A stretch of 5,368 nt of DNA, taken from an uncultured Treponema sp. (GTDB lineage Bacteria; Spirochaetota; Spirochaetia; Treponematales; Treponemataceae). Below the pieces are notes generated by a model, which made no database searches, was not told where the DNA came from, and saw only the letters and a program-made list of their open reading frames with translations. Numbering within the stretch: position 1 is the first letter of the stretch; the number at the start of each line of letters is the position of its first letter. The translations under genes were made by a program, and so were the position numbers. Shown here one piece after another: positions 1 to 5,368 of this stretch. The stretch covers positions 1 to 5,368 of the forward strand of contig CAJPOL010000105.1 in NCBI GenBank assembly GCA_905372265.1, in the 5' to 3' direction.

Positions 1-2733
1 CGCTTCCCCTTGTTCCTGCGTTTCCCGTTTTACATTCGCAGCCTCTTTTAAAGCATGGCTGAGAGCGGTTTGTATCTCCTTAAAAGAAATATTCCAGAAT
101 CGGTTTAACTCTTCATACAAGCGTTCCGCCAAACGTTTTTCATTATAAATCGGCAGAAATGGATTGATGAAACGGATATTCTCCTGCTGCCTGAGGGCAT
201 CGATGTTATTTTTGAGCGCTTCAGGATAGCTTGTAACAATCGGACAATTAAAATGATTTGAAGCGTTCGGGTCTTCTTTTGTTTCGTATGGGATGCAGGG
301 ATAGAAGATGGCGGTAATTCCAGCTTGAAGCAGCGCTTCAATATGTCCATGCGCAATTTTTCCCGGATAGCACACGGACTCAGACGGAATGGATTCAAGG
401 CCGAGTTCATAGAGCTTACGTGAGGAACGGGGCGAAAGCCGTACCGAAAAGCCCAAGCCGGTAAAAAAGGTGAACCAGAGCGGGTAATTTTCATACATGT
501 TAAGGGTGCGGGGAATACCGATAACGCCGCGTACTGCTTGTGCAGGCTCCAACGGTTTATACGAAAAGATACGCTTATATTTCCATGCAAAAAGATTTGG
601 GAGCCCTGCGTTAGCAAGCCGGGCAGCAGTACCGACGGGTTTTGTCTCCATTTCCGTTCGGTCAGTGCGTTTTGATTGCTCAACAGCTCCTTCAGCGCCC
701 CGTTCGCAGCGGTTGCCGGTAATAAAAAGACGGCTTGATCCGGTACTGATAAATCGGTTGACGGTTAAAAGACAGCTATTCGGACATTTGCCGCAGCGGG
801 AAAGAGAGAGCTCCGTTGTCAGCGCAGCGAGCGCTTCCGATCCGAGTATACCCGATGATGCATTCCGGTCTGCTCCCATTTCCTGCCATTGATCACGGGC
901 AAGCAAGGCGGCTCCGAAAGCTCCCATAAGGCCGCTTATATCGGGTCTGACGGCCTCGCATCCGGTAATACGTTCAAAGGCGCGGAGTACCGCATCGTTA
1001 TGAAAAGTTCCGCCCTGTACGATTATCCGTTTGCCGATTGCGGCTGCATCCCGTAATTTAATGACTTTGAAGAGGGCGTTTTTTATCACCGAGTAAGAAA
1101 GGCCTGCTGAAATGTCGCCTACTGAGGCGCCTTCTTTTTGCGCCTGTTTGACGCGGCTATTCATAAATACCGTACAGCGGCTGCCAAGGTCGATAGGGTG
1201 CGCGGCCCGGAGCGCTTGAGCGGAAAATTCCTGCACCGGCATTCCAAGCGACCGGGCAAAATTGTCTAAAAAGCTGCCGCAGCCTGAGGAACACGCTTCG
1301 TTTAATTGAATGGAGGTAATGCATCCGTCTTTCATACGGATGCATTTCATATCCTGTCCGCCTATATCAAGTAAAAAATCGACATCGGGTAAGAAAAAAG
1401 CTGCGGCGCGGTGATGGGCAATGGTTTCGACTTCTCCCGCATCGACACCGAAAGCTGCTTGAAACAGCCCTTCACCGTAGCCGGTTGAAACGGCGCGGGC
1501 AATGTACGCCCCATCCGGTAATCCGGCGTATAGTTCTTGCAGCATTGAAACGGCAAGGGTAACGGGATTGCCCGCATTGGTTTGATAACGCTGACTGAGA
1601 ATCCTGCCTTCACTGTCAATGAGCGCCGCCTTTGTAGTGGTAGAACCGGCATCCAATCCTAAGAATAAGGGGCCGCACGCTTGAGACAGCGGCGCCGTTT
1701 TTGCATACGCTTGCGCATGGCGTGTACGGAATGCATTGATCTCTTCCTCGCTTTCAAACAACGGAGGGAGGCGCTGTATTTCCTGCATTTCGGCGGAAGC
1801 AATGGTTAAAAGACTTTTTTGTAAATTTTCGACGGAAATCCCTGCTGCGGCGATACGGACATCCGATTCAGCAGAATCGTGCGCTTGTTCAAAACGTACC
1901 GGCCGCAGCCGTCCCTGCCGTACGCCGTGACCGTTTCGGGCGGCGCTCAGCGCTGCACCGAGCGCAACAAACAACTCCGAATGTTCAGGGACGATTATCT
2001 CATCTTCGGTAAGATGCAAGGTTTCGATAAAACGGCGGCGGAGCTGATCTAAAAAGTGCAGCGGGCCCCCTAAGAAAGCGCATCGCCCCCGAATAGGCTT
2101 ACCGCAGGCAAGACCTGAAATAGTTTGGCTGACTACCGCCTGAAAAATACTGGCAGCTATATCCTCCCGCCGCGCTCCTTCATTGATGAGCGGCTGTACG
2201 TCCGTTTTTGCGAATACGCCGCAGCGGGCTGCAATCGGATAGATGGTTTCCGCATTCCGTGCAAGCTCGTTTAAACCCATTGCATCGGTTTCAAGTAAGG
2301 CGGCCATCTGATCGATAAAAGCGCCGGTACCGCCCGCACAAGTTCCGTTCATCCGCTGCTCAACGGAACGGTCAAAATAAGTAATTTTTGCATCTTCACC
2401 GCCGAGCTCAATAGCAACATCGGTGTGAGGAATCTCCGCACGGACGGCAATAGATGCCGCAATAACCTCTTGCACAAATGGGACTGAAAGCCATTGGGAA
2501 ACGGCCAATCCCCCGGATCCGGTTACCCGTACCTGTATCAAGGCGTCAGCGCCGTAGGCGGCGGCAACGGCCTCCAATGCTTCCGTAACTACTGCGATAA
2601 TTGTTTTGCGGATGTCTGCGCGATGACGTTCATATCTACTATAAATTATGGTATTGCGTGGGCCAAGAACAACCGTTTTAACCGTTGTTGAGCCGACATC
2701 AATACCCATTTGTACTTTATTATCGGTATACAT
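1..2733 (-). CDS. Large fused acyl-CoA dehydratase activase (BadF/BadG/BcrA/BcrD ATPase family, DUF2229), 3' end cut by window edge
   Basis: Reading from the ATG at 2733, 911 codons run without a stop to base 1, so the C-terminus lies outside. Known members are about 1400-1500 residues; roughly 60% is present. Module 1 (about residues 8-268) has the phosphate loop IDVGSTTVK (11-19), ELGGEDAK (109-116), cluster Cys132 in NGTCAGGTGAFID and Cys171 in AARCGVFAK. Module 2 (about 356-612) repeats this: LGLDAGSTTTK (359-368), DIGGQDMK (456-463), Cys481 in NEACSSGCGSFLD, Cys520 in GSRCTVFMNS, then VQGGTFHND (572-580). A linker follows with Cys647, 650, 654 and GNRCERG (673-679). DUF2229 begins near 735, with VCYPGKIAHGH (787-797), YPCIPYE (811-817) and NCPIVTSYPE (829-838). 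Family role: ATP-driven one-electron reduction of a 2-hydroxyacyl-CoA dehydratase or benzoyl-CoA reductase type partner in the cytoplasm. The substrate is not deducible and no partner is visible. An in-frame TGA at 2737-2739 blocks any upstream start; Met9 (2709) is an alternative. No strong Shine-Dalgarno precedes either. Confidence 0.93.
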   Translation of the reverse strand, partial: MYTDNKVQMGIDVGSTTVKTVVLGPRNTIIYSRYERHRADIRKTIIAVVTEALEAVAAAYGADALIQVRVTGSGGLAVSQWLSVPFVQEVIAASIAVRAEIPHTDVAIELGGEDAKITYFDRSVEQRMNGTCAGGTGAFIDQMAALLETDAMGLNELARNAETIYPIAARCGVFAKTDVQPLINEGARREDIAASIFQAVVSQTISGLACGKPIRGRCAFLGGPLHFLDQLRRRFIETLHLTEDEIIVPEHSELFVALGAALSAARNGHGVRQGRLRPVRFEQAHDSAESDVRIAAAGISVENLQKSLLTIASAEMQEIQRLPPLFESEEEINAFRTRHAQAYAKTAPLSQACGPLFLGLDAGSTTTKAALIDSEGRILSQRYQTNAGNPVTLAVSMLQELYAGLPDGAYIARAVSTGYGEGLFQAAFGVDAGEVETIAHHRAAAFFLPDVDFLLDIGGQDMKCIRMKDGCITSIQLNEACSSGCGSFLDNFARSLGMPVQEFSAQALRAAHPIDLGSRCTVFMNSRVKQAQKEGASVGDISAGLSYSVIKNALFKVIKLRDAAAIGKRIIVQGGTFHNDAVLRAFERITGCEAVRPDISGLMGAFGAALLARDQWQEMGADRNASSGILGSEALAALTTELSLSRCGKCPNSCLLTVNRFISTGSSRLFITGNRCERGAEGAVEQSKRTDRTEMETKPVGTAARLANAGLPNLFAWKYKRIFSYKPLEPAQAVRGVIGIPRTLNMYENYPLWFTFFTGLGFSVRLSPRSSRKLYELGLESIPSESVCYPGKIAHGHIEALLQAGITAIFYPCIPYETKEDPNASNHFNCPIVTSYPEALKNNIDALRQQENIRFINPFLPIYNEKRLAERLYEELNRFWNISFKEIQTALSHALKEAANVKRETQEQGEA

Positions 2734-2802
2734 ATATCAGATACTGCCATATTCTGCTGTTGTTGGCAACTCCTTGAGCGAAGCTCGCAAAAATCAGCGG
2801 CT
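2734..2802 (-). other. 69-base gap between CLC and activase genes with a small GC hairpin
   Basis: The gap separates the CLC stop from the activase ATG. On the transcribed strand it holds a small hairpin, GAGC-TTC-GCTC (2776-2786), preceded rather than followed by a T run, so it does not read as an intrinsic terminator for the CLC gene. An AAGGAG sequence (2770-2775) lies about 36 bases before the activase ATG, too far to act as its ribosome site in a linear leader. I see no convincing -10/-35 pair. The simplest reading is an intra-operon gap through which transcription continues from CLC into the activase. Confidence 0.5.
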
Positions 2803-4386
2803 TTAAAGATGTCCGGAGGTTAATTCCGTCAGTTCGGCAAGAACCGTTTCATTCCGGCTGTCTTCTGCAAGTATAATCAGTTTGTCTCCTGAGTATAGGT
2901 ACGTTCGGCCGTTGGGGAGAAGTTCCTGATCTCCCCTCAAAACACTGATAATCAAACAGCCGTCAGGCCAATGCACTTCACTGATTGTTTTCATGGCTGC
3001 TGCAGATTGCGGCTGTACCGGCAGCTCGTACATTTGCCGGCTATTTGATTGCGCTTTATCGGCAGTATGCAATGCAGACTTTTCCTGTGTTTCCAGAATT
3101 TGTTCAAGCTGCGTATGGTCATGGGCATGAGAACCGATTAGCGTTACCGTCAAATAGGAGACAAGACAGGTTATTATCAATCCGCTTAAATGATCGATAC
3201 TGCCGCTCGTTTCAAATACAATCAGACATGCGGTTAAGGGCGCTTTTATAACAGCGGTAAAGCACGCTGCCATTCCGAACAGCAGCATATGAATACAGTA
3301 CGTTTCTTCCAAGATACCGAAAGAGACCAGAACATGCGCATACAGTACGCCGCTTAACGCTCCGCAGGCAAGGAGGGGCAGAAAAATACCGCCGATTGCC
3401 CCTGACCCGGCGGAAATACCGGTGAACAGTATCTTAACGGTCAAAAGGATGAATAGTATTTTCATGGAAAACTGCTGTTCGGCTACGGCTTCAATCAAGG
3501 CATCCCCCCCGCCGCCTGCATAACCGCACAGCAATCCGACCGGAAGAGAAATCAGAAAAGGGATAACCGGACGCAGAGTCGGGGCAATATGCATCTTTTC
3601 AAAAAGATGATGAAATCCTTGTATTGATTTTTTAAAACTATGACCGATCAAAGCAACAAAAATTCCAAGTCCTACCAGCAAGGGCAAAAGCGATGCCGGA
3701 TAGGGATCTGAAACAGAAAAGCGGAATATCGGCCCTGCGCCTGAAAAGAAGCTCACCGCACAATCTCCGGCAAATGCCCCTGCCATAACGCACATCAAAA
3801 GAAGCGGACTGAAATATTGGTGCAGATCTTCCAATGCAAAAACAATCGCTGCAAGCGGCGCATTAAAGGTTGCGGCAATTCCTGCAGCGGCTCCTGCCGT
3901 TAAAAGGTAAACATGTTCGACAAAAGAACGCTTCCCTATTTTCTCAACCGCATCGCCGACATAGGCTCCTAACTGCACGGACGGGCCTTCCCGACCGACC
4001 GATAGGCCCAAGCCTATATCCAAAACACCGCCGATGAATTTAAGCGGCAGCTCAGGCCACGGCGAAAGCCGCAGCTTCTGCATAAACACGCCTTCAATCT
4101 GAGCAACGCCGCTCCCTTTAATCATCGGGTATTTTTTTATGATAAAACCGATAAAAAGACCGACCGCCGCTAATGCACAGGCTACCGGCAGCAAAAAAAG
4201 CACCCCATGACGGATAATAAAGCCGTAGATGCTGTTTTTAAAAAACGTTATTTGATCAATACCGAATCGGAAAGCGGCTATTAGCACACCAGTGATGACT
4301 CCGGTAAGCAAACTTTCAAAGACGAGGAGGCATTGCGTAACATGATGACTTTTCAACAATGGAATTACGTTTGAACAGGCAGCCAT
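2803..4386 (-). CDS. CLC-family chloride channel or Cl-/H+ antiporter with C-terminal TrkA-C (RCK-C) domain
   Basis: A complete 527-residue integral membrane protein moving chloride (or another anion), possibly in exchange for protons, across the inner membrane. CLC signatures appear in order: GSGVAQIEG (91-99, with the selectivity Ser92), GREGPSVQLG (131-140, with gating Glu133), the AAGIAATFNAPLAAIVF segment (167-183) followed by ALEDL, and GGIFLP (332-337, helix N). Hydrophobic helices fill about residues 20-418. Residues about 453-522 match a TrkA-C domain (ELPVQP, GCLIISVLRG, LLPNGRTYLYSGDKLIIL), a cytosolic module that in related transporters senses ligands or regulates gating. Two transport residues look changed: the position of E. 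coli ClC-ec1 Glu203 is Asp187, and the C-terminal helix has HAHDH (420-424) where a central Tyr is usual. The ATG at 4386 suits the usual N-terminus, about 18 residues before helix B, but only a weak GAG (4392-4394) precedes it. The gene follows its own promoter and probably leads the activase gene. Confidence 0.95.
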   Translation of the reverse strand: MAACSNVIPLLKSHHVTQCLLVFESLLTGVITGVLIAAFRFGIDQITFFKNSIYGFIIRHGVLFLLPVACALAAVGLFIGFIIKKYPMIKGSGVAQIEGVFMQKLRLSPWPELPLKFIGGVLDIGLGLSVGREGPSVQLGAYVGDAVEKIGKRSFVEHVYLLTAGAAAGIAATFNAPLAAIVFALEDLHQYFSPLLLMCVMAGAFAGDCAVSFFSGAGPIFRFSVSDPYPASLLPLLVGLGIFVALIGHSFKKSIQGFHHLFEKMHIAPTLRPVIPFLISLPVGLLCGYAGGGGDALIEAVAEQQFSMKILFILLTVKILFTGISAGSGAIGGIFLPLLACGALSGVLYAHVLVSFGILEETYCIHMLLFGMAACFTAVIKAPLTACLIVFETSGSIDHLSGLIITCLVSYLTVTLIGSHAHDHTQLEQILETQEKSALHTADKAQSNSRQMYELPVQPQSAAAMKTISEVHWPDGCLIISVLRGDQELLPNGRTYLYSGDKLIILAEDSRNETVLAELTELTSGHL

Positions 4387-4394
4387 ATCGACTC

Positions 4395-4424
4395 ATTATA
4401 AGAGTATATGCCGTAAAGAATCAA
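4395..4424 (-). promoter_or_regulatory. Sigma70-like promoter of the CLC (and probably activase) transcription unit
   Basis: On the minus strand a perfect TATAAT (4395-4400) lies 18 bases after TTGATT (4419-4424; four of six bases match TTGACA). It sits in the only gap between the exporter and CLC genes and points toward CLC. The predicted transcription start is about 4387-4389, only 1-3 bases before the CLC ATG at 4386, so the message would be leaderless or nearly so. The motif is seen directly; promoter activity is inferred. Confidence 0.65.
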
Positions 4425-4437
4425 CAGCTAATCAACA
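4419..4437 (-). repeat. Direct repeat TGTTGATT-N3-TGTTGATT over the -35 region, possible operator
   Basis: Two identical 8-base copies (4430-4437 and 4419-4426) are spaced by three bases, giving an 11-base period, about one helical turn. The proximal copy contains the -35 hexamer and the distal copy contains the exporter's stop codon. Tandem direct repeats of 11-base period upstream of or within a -35 are typical of OmpR/PhoB-type response regulator sites, so regulator binding is plausible. A chance repeat in a short AT-rich stretch cannot be excluded. Confidence 0.4.
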
Positions 4438-5368
4438 ACCCCGACGCGAGCGTCGGGGTATTAAACCCTCCGCACAAATAAACCGCGGTTTGATAATCGA
4501 AAGTAGTGTCGGTAATGCGGTAAGACTTGCAAACGAGCTGGTAGCCATAATCAATGCGATTAAAAAACCGAGGTCGGCAAGCATATTGAACTTTGACAGC
4601 ATCAGAACGGCAAAACCTGCGCCGACGGAAACGGCATTAAACAAAATCGCCTTTCCCGAACCGTAAAAGGTTGCAATGAGAAAATCCTGCCCTTCTTTCC
4701 GATTGGCATATGCATGATGATAGGCGGCTAGATAGTGAATGGTATAATCTATTCCGATACCGATCGCAAAGCTGGCAACCATCGCTGTCCCGATATTGAG
4801 TTTTATGCCCATCAGCCCCATGACACCGAAATTGACCGAAACCGAGATCAGCAGCGGAATAATACCGATAATACCGGCTGCAATAGAACGGTAATAGAAA
4901 CTGAGAATCAGAAATACAATGCCGAGCGAAACCGCCAGAGAAATGAGCTGCGACTGTACGACAAGCGTATTGAGCGATTGTTCAATGAGTACGCTTCCGC
5001 TTGGTTTGACCGTAACATCTTTCGGAAAATTATTATGAATATAATCCATAACGGCATGTAACGCTTCTTCACTGTCCTGCTGTCCGATAGTACGCAGCTG
5101 AATATTGACTTTTAATGCAGCGGGAGCTTGTACGTTGTCAATAAACCCTTGCGTATTCCCTGCCAAAAGGATTAAATAATTTTGAATGAGGGCGGTCAAC
5201 TCCGCTTGAGTGCGCTTGCCGTATTTTTCCGGCTTGACGGGAATTTCATAGTAAGCGGCGCCTTTATAATTCACTTCTTTTTTTAAAGCATCAATCATCT
5301 CATCAGCGGAAAGCGCACGGCCGCTACGGTGCGTTTGGATAGCTGCAAGCGCAGCCGCCATATCGGAA
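4432..5368 (-). CDS. RND/MMPL-superfamily exporter, C-terminal part (5' end cut by window edge)
   Basis: The frame is open to the right edge, so the ATG at 5361 is very unlikely to be the start; this is the last ~311 codons of a protein that in this family (COG1033-like predicted exporters) is usually 700-900 residues. Numbering from Met at 5361, residues 1-130 are the end of a hydrophilic extracytoplasmic loop, followed by five membrane helices at about 133-157, 159-182, 186-210, 232-256 and 261-290, the pattern of helices 8-12 in RND proteins. GIGIDYTIHY (201-210) carries an Asp-Tyr pair (205-206) in the helix where MmpL3/HpnN-type transporters keep a proton-relay Asp-Tyr, so proton-driven export of a lipid or hydrophobic compound is the likely role; the substrate is unknown. 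The last residues, PRRSRRGC, are encoded by a palindrome and look unlike the rest. TGA stop at 4432-4434. Confidence 0.9.
   Translation of the reverse strand, partial: SDMAAALAAIQTHRSGRALSADEMIDALKKEVNYKGAAYYEIPVKPEKYGKRTQAELTALIQNYLILLAGNTQGFIDNVQAPAALKVNIQLRTIGQQDSEEALHAVMDYIHNNFPKDVTVKPSGSVLIEQSLNTLVVQSQLISLAVSLGIVFLILSFYYRSIAAGIIGIIPLLISVSVNFGVMGLMGIKLNIGTAMVASFAIGIGIDYTIHYLAAYHHAYANRKEGQDFLIATFYGSGKAILFNAVSVGAGFAVLMLSKFNMLADLGFLIALIMATSSFASLTALPTLLSIIKPRFICAEGLIPRRSRRGC
4438..4459 (-). terminator. 9-bp GC-rich palindrome at the exporter gene end: weak intrinsic terminator or dispersed palindromic repeat
   Basis: The arms CCCCGACG (4439-4446) and CGTCGGGG (4451-4458), extended by an A-T pair, form a perfect 9-bp stem with a 4-base loop, CTCG on the transcribed strand. 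After the stem the minus strand reads TTGTTGATT, which is T-rich but interrupted, so termination would be imperfect. The palindrome lies inside the reading frame of the exporter and encodes residues of its PRRSRRG tail just before the stop. That placement also fits a dispersed palindromic element that has landed at the gene end. Confidence 0.55.

Noticed and set aside
105..683. 192-codon minus-strand open frame
   Set aside because: It lies wholly within the activase gene in another frame, and its translation has no recognisable domain. The activase frame has conserved motifs throughout.
497..892. 131-codon plus-strand open frame
   Set aside because: It is antisense to the activase, with an Arg/Ser-rich composition typical of a shadow frame.
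1157..1652. Two minus-strand open frames (1157-1345 and 1362-1652)
   Set aside because: Both are alternative frames of activase module 2, whose true frame carries DIGGQD and the cluster cysteines.
1736..2691. Plus-strand open frames at 1736-1930 and 2494-2691
   Set aside because: Both are antisense to the activase, short and without motifs.
1..2733. Frameshift or split in the activase
   Set aside because: I translated the whole 911-codon frame. There is no internal stop, and the conserved motifs all lie in one frame.
2646..2750. Possible 34-codon leader peptide starting at the ATG at 2750 and overlapping the activase start
   Set aside because: AAGGAG is 19 bases from this ATG, too far, and the peptide has no features. 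It overlaps the well-supported activase start.
2776..2790. Intrinsic terminator after CLC
   Set aside because: The stem has only 4 bp, and the T run lies before it in the direction of transcription.
2734..2802. Promoter for the activase in the gap (TTGCCA with AT-rich bases downstream)
   Set aside because: No -10 hexamer of reasonable quality is found at 16-18 base spacing.
2985..3251. Plus-strand open frame of 88 codons
   Set aside because: It is antisense to the CLC C-terminal part, with no domain signal.
4735..5061. Plus-strand open frame of 108 codons
   Set aside because: It is antisense to the exporter membrane helices; its polar Asn/Arg/Asp-rich composition is what reversed hydrophobic codons give.
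4432..5361. Exporter fragment as a complete 309-residue protein starting at the ATG at 5361
   Set aside because: The frame is open to the window edge, and the first residues lie in the middle of an extracytoplasmic loop. There is no signal or first transmembrane helix ahead of it.

Overview
The window carries three genes, all on the minus strand: reading in the direction of transcription, the C-terminal part of an RND/MMPL-type membrane exporter (cut by the right edge), a complete CLC-type chloride channel or Cl-/H+ antiporter with a C-terminal TrkA-C (RCK-C) domain, and the first 911 codons of a very large ATP-dependent acyl-CoA dehydratase activase (BadF/BadG/BcrA/BcrD family, cut by the left edge). 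Coding density is very high. The two gaps are 69 and 45 bases, and no stretch over 300 bases lacks a gene. No tRNA, rRNA, CRISPR array, insertion sequence or phage gene is visible.

The organism is a bacterium with moderate GC. The oxygen-sensitive [4Fe-4S] activase family points to an anaerobe that ferments amino acids or related acids. Overall style (gene types, base composition, a GC-rich palindrome at a gene end) fits a host-associated spirochaete such as an oral Treponema, but this is an impression from protein style, not a proven assignment.

Layout: (1) 1-2733, the activase. It has two complete actin-like (ASKHA) activase modules in tandem, a Cys-rich linker, then the start of the DUF2229 region that continues beyond the window. 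Each module has the pair of cluster cysteines exactly 39 residues apart. (2) 2734-2802, a short gap with a small hairpin and no convincing terminator, so the activase is probably co-transcribed with the CLC gene. (3) 2803-4386, the CLC gene. (4) 4387-4431 plus the end of the exporter gene. This small control region has a strong sigma70-like promoter, an 8-base direct repeat with 11-base period over the -35 element, and a 9-bp GC-rich palindrome that forms the end of the exporter reading frame. (5) 4432-5368, the exporter fragment.

The sequence gives no proof that the three proteins share a pathway. The CLC and activase genes look like one transcription unit. The exporter probably belongs to the preceding unit, separated by the palindrome and promoter. 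The most unusual points are the four-cysteine geometry of the activase, the promoter that leaves almost no leader in front of the CLC start codon, the palindrome that encodes the exporter's Arg-rich tail, and the changed transport residues in the CLC protein. I see nothing that amounts to a clearly new defence or mobile system here.
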